Translations under genes and position numbers: made by a program | The notes under the pieces: model-generated | Told to the model about the DNA's origin: nothing | Database searches by the model: none | The model's input: only the letters and a program-made list of their open reading frames with translations | Shown: positions 15,172-25,139 of the stretch, piece by piece | How the letters are laid out: every line of letters starts with the position of its first letter | Numbering within the stretch: the stretch's first letter is position 1 | Assembly (NCBI GenBank): GCA_016218815.1 | Contig: JACRCX010000085.1 | Coordinates: 1-54,963, forward strand | Direction: 5' to 3' | Source of the DNA: Deltaproteobacteria bacterium | GTDB lineage: Bacteria > Myxococcota_A > Polyangia > DRWM01 > JAAZOP01 | DNA: 54,963 bases

Positions 15172-16461
15172 CTACGGCCCGGCCAGCCGCCGGGCAAGCT
15201 CGGACTGCGGCCCGTCCGGGAACCGCTCGAGATACCGGAGGGCCGCACGCGCGGCAGCCTCCGGACTGCCCAGTCCGTCGTAGGCCTCGATGAGACGCCC
15301 GAGCGCCTCCTGCGCCCAGGGTCCGTCGGGAGCCTCGCGCAGGTACGTCTCGAACCAGGCGGCGGCCGCCAGCGAGTTCCCTCGCGCGTCGAACACCATG
15401 CGCCCGAAGGTGAAGGCGGCCTCGGCCGCGGAGCGGGTCCCGGGAAACCGGCGGCGCAGCGCTTGCAGCACCGTCGTCGCCGCGTCGGCGTCGCCCGCAT
15501 ACCGCGCCACGTCCGCCAGACGCGCGAGCCGCTCGGCCGGCAGCTCGTCGCACAGCCGGTCCAGGCCGCCGGCGCGCGCCGCGGCCAACGCCTCGGCGTG
15601 GCGGCGTTGCGAGGCCAGCGTCAGCCAGTCGTCCGCGGCGGCGGGCGGCGGGATCCGCCCTTCTGGCGCCGCTGAAGGACCCGGCGACGGACCCGATGCG
15701 GCGGCCGCCACGTCGGCGGTCGCGACGTCGTCGGCATCCCCCTCTTCCGGTCTCTGCGCTCCCCCGTCGACCGGCGCGGTCGCGGCTGCCGCCGTTGGCG
15801 CGTCGCCGCTCTCCGTGGTCACCTCCAGCCATCGGCCTCCCCGCACGCGCATCGTCTGTTCCGCGTGTACCGTTCGCCCCTCGGCCACCAGCGGGCCGAA
15901 CACGACGACCGCCCCCTCGAAGACCGTCAGCTCGAAGCGCTCCGCGTCAGGGGCCCACCCGACCTTGAATTCGGTCCCCGTGACGACCACCCGGAACGGC
16001 CCGGCATCGACGTGCCGGCGGGTCCCGGCGAGCCGCGGCATGTGCACCCGCAGCTCGCCGGACTCCAGCGTGATCGCCGTCGCGGCGGTCCCCTCCCGCT
16101 CGACCCGTGCCCGCCCGCCCGCTCCCAGCTCCAGCTCCGTGCCGTCGCGCAGTCTCGCCGGCAGCGGCGCGTCCGGTGGAGCGGCCAGCCACTTGGTCGA
16201 CGCCCCTTCCTCGTGCGGCGGCGCGCCCGGCCGCGTCGTGTCGGAGGACGGCCACGCGAGCATGACCAGCGTCGCGGCCAGCGCCGCAGCGACGACCGCC
16301 GCCGCGATTCGTGGCGCCGCGGCCCGCCGGTAGGCGACGGCGTCGATCAGGCGCCGTCGCGCCACGGCTCGCTCGACCCCGTCGCGCCGGCCTAGAAGCG
16401 CCGCCTCGACGTCCGCGATGGCGGCGCCAAGGACCTCCAGGCGCCGGCTGTCAGAGTCCAT
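15172..16461 (-). CDS. FecR-domain membrane regulator with C-terminal TPR-like repeats
   Basis: A 429-residue predicted regulator of the adjacent sigma factor. Residues 1-48 form a short cytosolic helical region, residues 50-70 one membrane segment (IAAAVVAAALAATLVMLAW). Residues ~95-215 form a FecR-type periplasmic beta domain: RLRDGTELELGAGGRARVER, TLESGELRVHMPR, GPFRVVVTGTEFKVGWAPD and FELTVFEGAVVVFGPL, the last two being the family hallmark. After an Ala/Asp-rich spacer, residues ~280-425 contain three or more TPR-like helices (AEAAFTFGRMVFDARGNSL, AAAWFETYLREAPDG, AALRYLERFPDGP), suggesting partner binding. FecR proteins carry envelope signals to cognate sigma factors. The ATG at 16461 overlaps the sigma stop by 11 nt, so the two are coupled. 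Confidence 0.85.
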   Translation of the reverse strand: MDSDSRRLEVLGAAIADVEAALLGRRDGVERAVARRRLIDAVAYRRAAAPRIAAAVVAAALAATLVMLAWPSSDTTRPGAPPHEEGASTKWLAAPPDAPLPARLRDGTELELGAGGRARVEREGTAATAITLESGELRVHMPRLAGTRRHVDAGPFRVVVTGTEFKVGWAPDAERFELTVFEGAVVVFGPLVAEGRTVHAEQTMRVRGGRWLEVTTESGDAPTAAAATAPVDGGAQRPEEGDADDVATADVAAAASGPSPGPSAAPEGRIPPPAAADDWLTLASQRRHAEALAAARAGGLDRLCDELPAERLARLADVARYAGDADAATTVLQALRRRFPGTRSAAEAAFTFGRMVFDARGNSLAAAAWFETYLREAPDGPWAQEALGRLIEAYDGLGSPEAAARAALRYLERFPDGPQSELARRLAGP

Positions 16462-17101
16462 CGTCCTTCTCCTCCAGCCACCCGCGAAGGACGGCGTCGC
16501 GTCGGGCCAGGTCGAGGAACCGATCGCGCGCGCGGCCCAGGCAGCGCTTCGCCGTCGCCAGCGACACGCCGGTCGCCTCCGCCAGCTCCGTCAGCTCGAG
16601 CTGCCCGACGAACCGCAGCGACAGCGCGATCCTCTCGTCCGCCGGCATGTGCTCGAGAATCGAATAGACCCGCCCCAGGGCCGCGCGAATCGCGGGCGAG
16701 GCGACTGCGGAAGGTACGTCCGGCACGTCGCCCGGCGCCGCGAACCGCAGCCAGCGCCGGACCCGCCGGCTGCGGATGTGCCGCCGCGCCGTGTGCACCG
16801 CGATCCGGTTGAGCCAAGGCGCGAGCGACCACGCCTCGCCCCGGAAGGCCGGGAACGACCGCAGCGCCGCCAGGAACGTCTGCTGCACCAGGTCGGACAG
16901 CTCGGCGTCGGGCCCCAGGACGCTCATCAGCAGTCGCTCGACACGCTCGACGTTGTCGTCGAAGAAGGCGCCGACCGCCGCCGGCTCCCGGCGCCGCAAC
17001 GAACCGAGGTCGAGTGCTCGCGGCGCGTCGGGCGGGTGCACCAGTCGCAATGCGGCGGGCCCGCCCTGCGGATCGTTCGTCGCCGCGCCGCGCTTCCTCA
17101 T
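16451..17101 (-). CDS. ECF-type RNA polymerase sigma factor
   Basis: A 216-residue sigma-70-family factor of the extracytoplasmic-function type. Region 2: AVGAFFDDNVERVERLLMSV, SDLVQQTFLAALRSFPAF, then LAPWLNRIAVHTARRHIRSR, which bind core polymerase and the -10. Region 4: MPADERIALSLRFVGQLELT, ELAEATGVSLATAKRCLGRA and RDRFLDLA, the helix-turn-helix for the -35. Regions 1.2 and 3 are absent, as expected. The N-terminus has ~35 extra, Pro/Ala-rich residues. The start ATG 17101 lacks a strong ribosome site. It is the first gene of the sigma-FecR-outer-membrane unit. Activity is probably controlled by the FecR protein, and the promoter may be autoregulated from the 319-nt divergent region. Confidence 0.88.
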   Translation of the reverse strand: MRKRGAATNDPQGGPAALRLVHPPDAPRALDLGSLRRREPAAVGAFFDDNVERVERLLMSVLGPDAELSDLVQQTFLAALRSFPAFRGEAWSLAPWLNRIAVHTARRHIRSRRVRRWLRFAAPGDVPDVPSAVASPAIRAALGRVYSILEHMPADERIALSLRFVGQLELTELAEATGVSLATAKRCLGRARDRFLDLARRDAVLRGWLEEKDDGL

Positions 17102-17420
17102 CGTCCGATCCCGAACGCCGCCGCCCCGGCTGCGCTCGCCCTCCGGCGATGCTCCAGTGCCGCCAGGTGGCCGCGGCGGCTCACCGGCGTTCCCGCCGAC
17201 CCGCCATCCAACTGCTCCAGGTCGCAACCGTGGCCCCGCAGGGCGTGGCCGTCAAGACCGCGGGCACCGGGACCGCGGGCACCGCGACCACTTCATGCTT
17301 CGTCCCCCATCCTGGTATCCTGCCGCCAGGCGCGAGCGCGGCTCGCCCGGGTTGCCGCCATGGGGCACGCGACCCGGGGGCTCGCCCTCCGCGGAACCCG
17401 CAACGAGAGGAGTCGAGCGC
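17102..17420. other. 319-nt divergent intergenic region with a 15-bp tandem repeat
   Basis: It lies between the sigma-factor gene (minus) and the M3 peptidase gene (plus). No coding frame is convincing. It holds two direct copies of GACCGCGGGCACCGG/C at 17256-17285. A possible -10 (TATCCT, 17312-17317) is oriented toward the peptidase. An autoregulated sigma promoter would be expected here, but I see no recognisable ECF -35 motif. Confidence 0.4.
17256..17285 (+). repeat. 15-bp tandem duplication
   Basis: Two copies of GACCGCGGGCACCG followed by G or C, directly adjacent, in the sigma-factor/peptidase intergenic region. They could be a local slippage product or paired binding sites. Confidence 0.5.
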
Positions 17421-19667
17421 GTGGATCACTTCCTGCTGTACGCAATCGGCCTCGGGGCCCTCTTGTCCGTCGTCGCATGCTCCGGCCGCTCCAACAACCG
17501 CGCCCCCGCCGCCGGCGACGCACCCGCCGTGAGCCAGACTCCCGCGAACGCGCTCGCCGCGGACGCGCCCGCAGCAGACGTGCCCGCCGCGGACGCCCCC
17601 GCCGCGCAAGACAACATCCTGCTCGCCGAATGGACCGGCCCCTCCGGCGGCGTGCCGGCCTTCGATCGCATGGACCTCGCCTCGCTCAAGCCCGCCCTCG
17701 AAACGGGCATGGCGCGCCAGCTCGAGCAGGTCGAAGCCATCGCCCAAGACCCCGATCCGCCCACCTTCCAAAACACCATCGTCGCCCTGGAACGCACGGG
17801 ACGGGACCTCGACCGGGTCATGGCGTACTGGGGGATCTGGCGCGGGAACCTCTCCACCCCGGAGTTCCGCGAGATCGAGAAGGAGATGGCCCCGAAGCTC
17901 GCCGAGTTCCAGACCAGGATCATCCAGAACCGCCCCCTCTTCGCCCGCATCCGTGCCGTTCACGACGGCGACACCGCCTCGCTCCGCCCCGACCAGCAGC
18001 GCCTGGTCAAGCTGGTCTACGACGACTTCGCGCGCGACGGCGCGACGCTTGAGGGCGCCGCCGCCGAGCGCTACGCCGCGATCCAGAAGGAGCTGGCCGA
18101 GCTGTACACGCGCTTCGCCAACAACGTCCTCGCCGACGAGGAGCAGTACGTTCTCTTCCTCACGAAGCAGCAGCTCGCGGGCCTCCCCGACTCGTTCGTC
18201 CAGGCCGCCGCCGCCGCCGCGCAGGAGCGCAAGCACGACGGCGAGTACGCCATCACCAACACGCGGTCGTCCGTCGACCCGTTCCTGACCTACTCTGCCG
18301 AACGATCGCTGCGCGAGCAGGTCTGGCGGATCTTCGTCAACCGCGGCGACAACGGCGACGAGCACGACAACAACGCCCTCATCGCCGCGATCCTCAAGCT
18401 GCGATTCGAGCGCGTACGCCTGCTCGGCTTCGCCGACTACGCCACCTGGTGCCTCGAGGATCGCATGGCCAAGACCCCCGCACGTGCGATGGAGCTGATG
18501 GAGGCCGTCTGGCCCGCCGCCCTGGCCCGCGTCCAGGAAGAGGTCGCCGACATGCAGGCGATCGCCGACACGGAAGGCGCCGGGATCACCCTCGAGCCCT
18601 GGGACTACCGCTACTACGCCGAGAAGGTCCGCCGCGCCCGCTACGACCTCGACTCCGACGAGGTCATGCAGTACCTGCAACTCGACCGCCTACGCGAGGC
18701 GATGTTCTTCGTCGCCGGGGAGCTGTTCGGCTTCCGGTTCACGCCCGTGCCCGCAGGGTCCGTGCCCGTCTTCCACCAGGACGTCGCCGTGTGGCAGGTC
18801 TCCGACCGCGACTCGGACAAGCCCATCGGTCTCTGGTACCTCGACCCCTACGCCCGCACCGGAAAGCGCTCGGGCGCCTGGGCCACCACCTACCGCAGCC
18901 ACGACACCCTCGACGGCGAGCGCACCGTCCTGGCCGCCAACAACTCCAACTTCGTCCGCGGCGCGCCCGGCGATCCGGTCCTCGTCTCCTGGTCCGACGC
19001 CGAGACCCTGTTCCACGAGTTCGGCCACGCCCTGCATTCGCTCTCCTCGCGCGTGGACTACCCGACGCTGAACGGCGGCGTGCGCGACTACATCGAGGTG
19101 CAGTCGCAGCTCCTGGAGCACTGGCTGCTCACCGATCAGGTGATCCAGGGCTACCTCGTCCATTTTCGGACGGGTGAGCCGATGCCCGCCGGGCTGCTGG
19201 CCAAGATCCGCAAGGCCCGCACCTTCAACCAGGGCTTCGAGACCGCCGAGTACCTCGCCTCTGCCTTGCTGGACCTGAAGGTCCACACCATCGATCCGCG
19301 GGGATTCGACGCCGACGCCTTCGAGCGCGAGACCCTCGCCGCCCTGAAGCTGCCCCGCGAGATCGTCATGCGGCACCGCAGTCCGCACTTCAGCCACGTC
19401 TTCTCCGGCGAAGGCTACGCCGCGGGCTACTACGGCTACCTCTGGGCCGACGTGCTCACGGCGGACGCGGCGGAGGCTTTCGAACAGGCCCCCGGCGGGT
19501 TCTACGATCGGGAGCTGGCCCGGCGGCTGGTCGATACGCTCTTCGCCCCGCGCAACGCCATGGATCCGGCCGACGCTTACCGCGCGTTCCGCGGCCGCGA
19601 CGCCCGCATCGATGCCCTCATGCGCGACCGCGGCTTCCCGGTTCCCGCCGCGGTCGCCGCTCCTTGA
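17421..19667 (+). CDS. M3-family metallopeptidase lipoprotein (oligopeptidase A/Dcp type)
   Basis: A 748-residue zinc peptidase related to peptidyl-dipeptidase Dcp and oligopeptidase A, which cut short peptides. The start GTG 17421 follows GAGAGGAG. The N-terminus HFLLYAIGLGALLSVVAC gives a lipobox with Cys20, then an Ala/Pro/Asp-rich linker to ~75. The helical M3 body carries the zinc site HEFGHALH (His532, Glu533, His536), with the third ligand Glu about 25 residues later in DYIEVQSQLLEHW. The C-terminal substrate Tyr/Gly segment is GYAAGYYGYLWADVLTAD. Length and order are normal for the family plus the lipid anchor. Lipid-anchored Dcp relatives are common in proteobacteria and bacteroidetes and degrade peptides in the periplasm. 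It is monocistronic. Confidence 0.93.
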   Translation: MDHFLLYAIGLGALLSVVACSGRSNNRAPAAGDAPAVSQTPANALAADAPAADVPAADAPAAQDNILLAEWTGPSGGVPAFDRMDLASLKPALETGMARQLEQVEAIAQDPDPPTFQNTIVALERTGRDLDRVMAYWGIWRGNLSTPEFREIEKEMAPKLAEFQTRIIQNRPLFARIRAVHDGDTASLRPDQQRLVKLVYDDFARDGATLEGAAAERYAAIQKELAELYTRFANNVLADEEQYVLFLTKQQLAGLPDSFVQAAAAAAQERKHDGEYAITNTRSSVDPFLTYSAERSLREQVWRIFVNRGDNGDEHDNNALIAAILKLRFERVRLLGFADYATWCLEDRMAKTPARAMELMEAVWPAALARVQEEVADMQAIADTEGAGITLEPWDYRYYAEKVRRARYDLDSDEVMQYLQLDRLREAMFFVAGELFGFRFTPVPAGSVPVFHQDVAVWQVSDRDSDKPIGLWYLDPYARTGKRSGAWATTYRSHDTLDGERTVLAANNSNFVRGAPGDPVLVSWSDAETLFHEFGHALHSLSSRVDYPTLNGGVRDYIEVQSQLLEHWLLTDQVIQGYLVHFRTGEPMPAGLLAKIRKARTFNQGFETAEYLASALLDLKVHTIDPRGFDADAFERETLAALKLPREIVMRHRSPHFSHVFSGEGYAAGYYGYLWADVLTADAAEAFEQAPGGFYDRELARRLVDTLFAPRNAMDPADAYRAFRGRDARIDALMRDRGFPVPAAVAAP

Positions 19668-19713
19668 CCGACGCGATCCGGCGGTCGGGAACGGCCGCCC
19701 CGGCGGACTCCCC

Positions 19714-21348
19714 CTACGGCACGATCGCCTGGAACACCGCCTCGTACCACGCGTCGCGCAGCGCCCGCACCGTCTCCCAGTTGGACTCGATCTGCTTCGC
19801 CACCGCCGCCTCGACGCCGGGGTAGGGCGAGTTGACCTCCGGAACGACGCGGTTCGCCTTCGCCCACTCCGCCATCGGCGCCAGCATCGCCACCCACGGG
19901 TTCCAGCGCTCCGCCCACATCAGCCGCGCCATGCGGTCCGGGTGCATCGCCCGGATCGCCTCGGCGACCTGCGGCGTCACCATCGGGCGCAGCCACGGCC
20001 GCACGAACGCCTGGTACCACGCGTTCCCGAACCGCGAGATCGTCTCCGTGAGCTGGAAGTCCCGCCGGTCGTAGTCCGCCCGCACGTCCTCCACCTGCTT
20101 CTCCTCGAACACCACCTCGAACTGGTCCTTCGCCGGGTCCGGCTCGCCCGTCTCCGCCACGATCTTCATCTGGTACAGCCCCGGCGCCAGCTTCCGCATC
20201 CGCTCGACGTGCTCGATGATCGCCCGGTGCTCCCGCCGCGCCACCCCCGCGGATACGAAGATCCCCAGATGCCCGATGTGCTTGTGCAGGAGGTAGATGA
20301 TGCGCTGCCCGTGCTTCTTCAGCTCCGCCGTCGTCGGGTAGACCTCCGACACCCAGTGCAGCGCCTGCTGCGGCGGCGTGATGTCGTCCCCGGCCGAGGC
20401 GAACACCACCACGGGCTCCGACAGCCGCTTCATGTCGATCTTCTTGCCCTCGCCCAGCAGCAACTCGCCCTGCTCCAGCTTGTCGCCGATGAACAGGTTG
20501 CCGACGATCCAGGTGATCTCCTCCTCGTTGACCAGGTAGAACCCCGTCCACCACTTCTCGAAGTCCAGGAACCGCTGCGCCTCGCCCTCCGGGTCCTTGA
20601 GCACGTTGTACAGCTTGCCGAAGAACGTGTTCGCCGGGTGCAACAACTCGAAGTTCATCACCAGCCACGCGCCGTCGAACCGCCCCGCCCCCAGGTCGGA
20701 GAGCCAGCGCACCGCCCACTCGCCCCCCGTGAACGCCCCCGCCGTGCGCATCGGGTTCACCCCCGGCGCCCCCGCCCAGTACGACATCGGCGCGCCGTTG
20801 AGCACGATCGGCCCCGCGACGTCCGGCCGGTCCGCCCCCAGCATCGCCACCGCCCAGCCCGCCTGGCAGTTGCCGTACACGATCGGCTTGCCCACCCCCG
20901 GATGCCGCCGGCACACCTCCTCCAGGAACCGCACCTCCGCCGCCTCGACGTGCGCCAGCGTCTGCCCCTCGCACGGCTCGGGGAAGAACGACACGAAGTA
21001 CGTCGGATGGCCCTCGCACAGCGCCATCCCGATCTCCGAGTCCTGCTTGAACCCGCCGATCCCCGGACCGTGCCCCGCGCGCGGATCCACGATCACCACG
21101 GGCCGCAGCGCCGGGTCGATCCGCACCCCCTCCGGCGGCACGATGCGCAAGAGCGAGTAGTTCGCCGGCGGGTCGAACGTCCTCCCGTCCAAGAGCGTCT
21201 CGTACTCGAACGAGAGCACCGGCGGCATCCCCTGCTCGGCGTGCTCCACCATCCGGTTCCCCCGCCGCCGCAGCAGATCGAGCAGCAGGATCCAGCGCTG
21301 CATCGCGTCGGTCGCGTACTTCGCAAAATCCTGGAACGGCTCGGCCAT
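19714..21348 (-). CDS. DUF3141-domain protein, PHA-synthase-like alpha/beta hydrolase
   Basis: A 544-residue protein of the DUF3141 family, often annotated as poly(3-hydroxyalkanoate) synthetase-related. It contains a PhaC-like nucleophile motif G-x-C-x-x-G in VYGNCQAGWAVAML, an acidic residue in FASAGDDITPP and a histidine in HKHIGHLGIFVSAG, making a plausible Cys-Asp-His triad. The N-terminal helix (FQDFAKYATDAMQRWILLLD) is also family-typical. The natural reaction is not established; polyester synthesis or acyl transfer are possible. The C-terminal phosphotransacylase-like extension of some members is absent. A GGAAAGGGGGG stretch precedes the ATG. It is the last gene of the sucC-sucD-ndk group, 19 nt after ndk, linking it to acyl-CoA or TCA metabolism by context. 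Confidence 0.85.
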   Translation of the reverse strand: MAEPFQDFAKYATDAMQRWILLLDLLRRRGNRMVEHAEQGMPPVLSFEYETLLDGRTFDPPANYSLLRIVPPEGVRIDPALRPVVIVDPRAGHGPGIGGFKQDSEIGMALCEGHPTYFVSFFPEPCEGQTLAHVEAAEVRFLEEVCRRHPGVGKPIVYGNCQAGWAVAMLGADRPDVAGPIVLNGAPMSYWAGAPGVNPMRTAGAFTGGEWAVRWLSDLGAGRFDGAWLVMNFELLHPANTFFGKLYNVLKDPEGEAQRFLDFEKWWTGFYLVNEEEITWIVGNLFIGDKLEQGELLLGEGKKIDMKRLSEPVVVFASAGDDITPPQQALHWVSEVYPTTAELKKHGQRIIYLLHKHIGHLGIFVSAGVARREHRAIIEHVERMRKLAPGLYQMKIVAETGEPDPAKDQFEVVFEEKQVEDVRADYDRRDFQLTETISRFGNAWYQAFVRPWLRPMVTPQVAEAIRAMHPDRMARLMWAERWNPWVAMLAPMAEWAKANRVVPEVNSPYPGVEAAVAKQIESNWETVRALRDAWYEAVFQAIVP

Positions 21349-21367
21349 GGCGGCCCCCCTTTCCTGC

Positions 21368-21787
21368 CTAGAGCGTCTCGCTCCGCGGGAAGAAGAACGC
21401 GATCTCGGCGGCCGCCGTCTCGGGCGCGTCCGAGCCGTGGACCGCGTTGGCCTGCACGTCGTCGCCGTACAGCTTGCGGATCGTCCCGGCTGCCGCCTTC
21501 TTCGGATCGGTCGCGCCCATGATCTCGCGGTTGCGCTGGATCGCGTTCTCGCCCTCCAGCACCATCGGCACCACCGGCCCCGAGCACATGAACTCGACCA
21601 GGTCGCCGTAGAACGGCCGCGCCTTGTGCACCTCGTAGAACGCCCGCGCCTGCGCCAGGGTCAACCGCGTCATGCGCATCGCGACGACCCGCAGGCCGCC
21701 TTCCTCGAGCAGCTTGACGATCGCGCCCACGAGGTTCCGTGCCGTCGCGTTCGGCTTGACGATGGAAAGCGTCCGTTCGATGGCCAT
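21368..21787 (-). CDS. ndk: nucleoside diphosphate kinase
   Basis: A 139-residue enzyme that transfers phosphate from ATP to nucleoside diphosphates through a phosphohistidine. Diagnostic segments are ERTLSIVKPNATARNLVG (KPNA nucleotide site), FYGDLVEFMCSGPVVPMVLE, the GATDPKKAAAGTIR loop and the active site NAVHGSDAPETA with its catalytic His. The C-terminal hydrophobic FFFPRSETL also fits. Length is normal. It starts 3 nt after the sucD stop, in the same operon. The pairing is sensible because succinyl-CoA synthetase makes ATP or GTP that Ndk equilibrates, and Ndk is known to associate with it in several organisms. Confidence 0.96.
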   Translation of the reverse strand: MAIERTLSIVKPNATARNLVGAIVKLLEEGGLRVVAMRMTRLTLAQARAFYEVHKARPFYGDLVEFMCSGPVVPMVLEGENAIQRNREIMGATDPKKAAAGTIRKLYGDDVQANAVHGSDAPETAAAEIAFFFPRSETL

Positions 21788-21790
21788 TCC

Positions 21791-22674
<884 letters not shown>

Positions 22675-22678
<4 letters not shown>

Positions 22679-23859
22679 GGCTCAGTGTCTCCGGCCAGCG
22701 CCACGGCCTTCTTGGCCCCCTCGTCCATGTCCTTCGCCACCTGGATCGCCAGCCCGGACTCCCCCAGGAGCTGCCGCCCGCGCGCGACGTTCGTCCCTTC
22801 CAGCCGCACGACCAGCGGCACCTTGAGTCCCGCCTCGCGCACCGCCGCGATGACCCCCTCGGCCAACACGTCGCACTTCAGGATGCCGCCGAAGATGTTG
22901 ACGAAGATCGCCTTCACCGCCGGGTCGGAGAGAATGACCTTGAACGCCTGCGCCACCTGGTCCTTGCTCGCCCCCCCGCCCACGTCCAGGAAGTTCGCCG
23001 GCTCGCCCCCGTGGTGCTTCAGGATGTCCATCGTCGCCATCGCCAGCCCGGCCCCGTTCACCATGCAGCCGATGTCGCCGTGCATCCGGATGTACGAGAA
23101 ACCAGCCGCGCGCGCCGCCGCCTCCGCCGGGTCCTCCTCCGACGGATCGGCCAGCGTCGGGTGCTCCTTGTGGCGGTACGCGGCGTTGTCGTCCAGCGTC
23201 ACCTTCGCGTCCAGCGCGACCACGTCGCCGCTCTCCAGCACCACGAACGGGTTGATCTCGACCAGCGAGCAGTCCTCCGCGACGAAGACCTTGTACAAGG
23301 CACCCAGCACCCGCGCGAGCTTGCCCGCCGTGGGCTCGCCCAGCCCCAGCCCGAACGCCAGCTCCCGCGCCTCGAAACCCCGCAGCCCGTACGCCGGGTC
23401 GATCGCCCGCGAGAGGATCTTCTCCGGCGTCCTCCGCGCCACCTCCTCGATCTCCATGCCCCCTTCGCTCGAGACCATCATCACAACGCGCCGGCGGTCG
23501 CGGTCGACCACGATGCCCGCGTACAGCTCCTTGGCCACGCGCAACCCCTGCTCGACCAGCAGCCGCCGCACGACCTTGCCCTCGGATCCCGTCTGATGCG
23601 TCACGAGGTTCATGCCCAGGATGCGTTGCGCGGCCTCTCGCGCCGCCGCCGCGCCCTGGACGACCTTCACGCCACCGCCCTTGCCGCGCCCCCCGGCGTG
23701 GATCTGCGCCTTGACCACCACCGTCTCGACGCCGGTCTCCGCGATCAGCGCCCTCGCTGCCGCTTCGGCCTCGTCGACGTTGAAGGCGACCCGGCCCAGC
23801 GGCACCGGCACTCCCGCCTTGCGGAACAGCTCCTTCCCCTGGTGCTCGTGCAGCTTCAT
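22675..23859 (-). CDS. sucC: succinyl-CoA synthetase beta subunit (ADP/GDP-forming)
   Basis: A 394-residue subunit with an ATP-grasp fold. The N-terminus MKLHEHQGKELFRKAGVPVP is the family signature. The ATP-grasp lysine region VVVKAQIHAGGRGKGGGVK, the metal ligands in SLVEINPFVVLESGDVVALD and the alpha-interface loop GCMVNGAGLAMATMDILK with FVNIFGGILKCD are all present. The start is ATG 23859, with GGAGG nine bases upstream; a TTG at 23877 would overlap that site. It is first in the sucC-sucD-ndk-DUF3141 operon and reads away from the SDR gene behind it. Confidence 0.97.
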
Positions 23860-23989
23860 CGGCCACGACCTCCGCAAAACCCCTCGAGCCGACGTCGCGG
23901 CCGGTCGCTCCCGGCCGCCCCGTCGCGCCTCCCCTTAGCGGGTTCGGCGCGAAGGGTCAACCCGCCCCCCGGCCGCCAATCGGCCCCCT

Positions 23990-24019
23990 CCTCTGCGCCT
24001 CTGCGCGAGATTCCTTCCG
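23990..24019 (+). repeat. dispersed 8-nt-unit repeat, copy 1
   Basis: Two CCTCTGCG octamers (23990-23997, 23998-24005) are followed by CGAGATTCCTTCCG. The same layout with TCTCTGCG octamers and the tail CGAGATTTCTTCCG occurs at 37851-37886. It sits just upstream of the sucC start region and downstream of the SDR gene. Confidence 0.7.
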
Positions 24020-24028
24020 TCCGGCCCC

Positions 24029-24850
24029 CTACACGAACAGGTCCGGCACCAGCGGCATGCCGGGCTCCACCGCGTAGCGCTCGAAATCCGTCACCCCCTC
24101 CGCCGCCAGCACCTCCTCGTCCAGGAAGAAGTTGCCCGTGCACTCGCGGCTCGGGCGTACGAGGATCGCATGCGCGGCGTCGGCCACGATCTCCGGCCTG
24201 CGCGAGCCGCGCACCACCGCCTCGCTCCCCGGGATGTTGCGAATCGCGGCCGTCGCGATCGACGTGCGCGGCCACAGCGCGTTGAACGCGATCCCCGACC
24301 TGCGGAACTCCTCCGCCATCCCCAGCACGCAGAGGCTCATCCCGACCTTGGCCATCGAGTAGGCGACGTGCCCCGCGAACCACTCCGCCTCCAGGCGCAG
24401 GGGAGGGGAGAGCACCAGCACGTGCGGGTTCGCCGCACGAAGCAGGTGCGGCAGGCACGCCTGCGTGCACAGGAACGTCCCCCGCGCGTTCACCTGCTGC
24501 ATCAGGTCGTAGCGCTTCATCGGCGTGTCGGCCGTGCCGGCGAGGAAGATCGCGCTCGCGTTGTTGACCAGGACGTCGATCCCGCCGAACGCCTCGACCG
24601 TCCGCGCCACCGCCGCCCGCACCGCCGCCTCGTCGCGGATGTCGCAGGCGACCGCCAGCGCGCGCCCGCCCGCCCGCTCGATCTCCGCGGCCGCCGTGAA
24701 GATCGTGCCGGGCAGCCGCGGGTGCGCCTCCACCGTCTTCGCCGCGATCGCCACGTTGGCCCCGTCCCTCGCCGCTCGCACCCCGATCGCCAGCCCGATC
24801 CCCCGGCTCCCTCCCGTGATGAACAGCGTCTTGCCCCGCAGCTCCGTCAT
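24029..24850 (-). CDS. short-chain dehydrogenase/reductase, HSDL2-like
   Basis: A 273-residue SDR. The NAD(P) site is LFITGGSRGIGLAIG (TGxxxGIG), followed by NVAIAAKT, DIRD and VLVNNAS. The catalytic region has VLVLSPPLRLEAEWFAGH then VAYSMAKVGMS, with Tyr-x-x-x-Lys present and a Ser at the start of the preceding loop. The sequence AKTVEAHPRLPGTIFTAAAE is typical of the hydroxysteroid-dehydrogenase-like 2 (HSDL2) group, whose substrates are uncertain; members are linked to fatty-acid metabolism. The C-terminal SCP2 domain of eukaryotic HSDL2 is absent. The start ATG 24850 has GGGAGGCGG behind it. It stands alone, 169 nt from sucC. Confidence 0.9.
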   Translation of the reverse strand: MTELRGKTLFITGGSRGIGLAIGVRAARDGANVAIAAKTVEAHPRLPGTIFTAAAEIERAGGRALAVACDIRDEAAVRAAVARTVEAFGGIDVLVNNASAIFLAGTADTPMKRYDLMQQVNARGTFLCTQACLPHLLRAANPHVLVLSPPLRLEAEWFAGHVAYSMAKVGMSLCVLGMAEEFRRSGIAFNALWPRTSIATAAIRNIPGSEAVVRGSRRPEIVADAAHAILVRPSRECTGNFFLDEEVLAAEGVTDFERYAVEPGMPLVPDLFV

Positions 24851-24910
24851 CGCTCCGCCTCCCTTCGCCCGGCTCGCGCCCCCTGCGCCGGTCCGCGCCG
24901 GGGGGATGGT

Positions 24911-24943
24911 AACCACCGATGGACACCGATGAACACCGATGGG
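24911..24943 (+). repeat. dispersed 10-nt-unit repeat, copy 1
   Basis: Units AACCACCGAT, GGACACCGAT and GAACACCGAT (24911-24940) are followed by GGG. A second copy lies at 47309-47344. Both are in spacers upstream of a gene start. The 10-bp period equals about one helical turn. Confidence 0.75.
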
Positions 24944-24962
24944 TCGGAGGTCCGGTCCGGAA

Positions 24963-24993
24963 ACCAACAACCAACAACCAAGAACCAATGACC
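24963..24993 (+). repeat. dispersed 7-nt-unit repeat (ACCAACA type)
   Basis: Heptamers ACCAACA, ACCAACA, ACCAAGA, ACCAATG and a partial ACC. On the other strand this reads GTTGTTG/GTTCTTG, the same heptamer class as at 31194-31221 and 50932-50965. It lies 19 nt after the 10-nt-unit repeat, so two families occupy this 289-nt spacer. Confidence 0.7.
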
Positions 24994-25139
24994 ACCCTGT
25001 CCGCCGCGCGGCTCATGCGAGTGAATGCCCCCCCATCCCCGTCCGTCTGACCGCCCGCGCGGATGTTCAGCCGCCGCCGTTGTGCTTCCGGGCGGCCGGA
25101 AACCGTGCTATACCGCCCCTGGGGCAAGGGAGGTGAACG

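Noticed and set aside
12610..15675. A 1021-codon open frame on the plus strand
   Set aside because: It runs antisense to the propeller lipoprotein, barrel and FecR genes, is rich in Arg/Pro/Ser/Thr, has no domain, and arises from the GC-rich codon pattern of the opposite strand.
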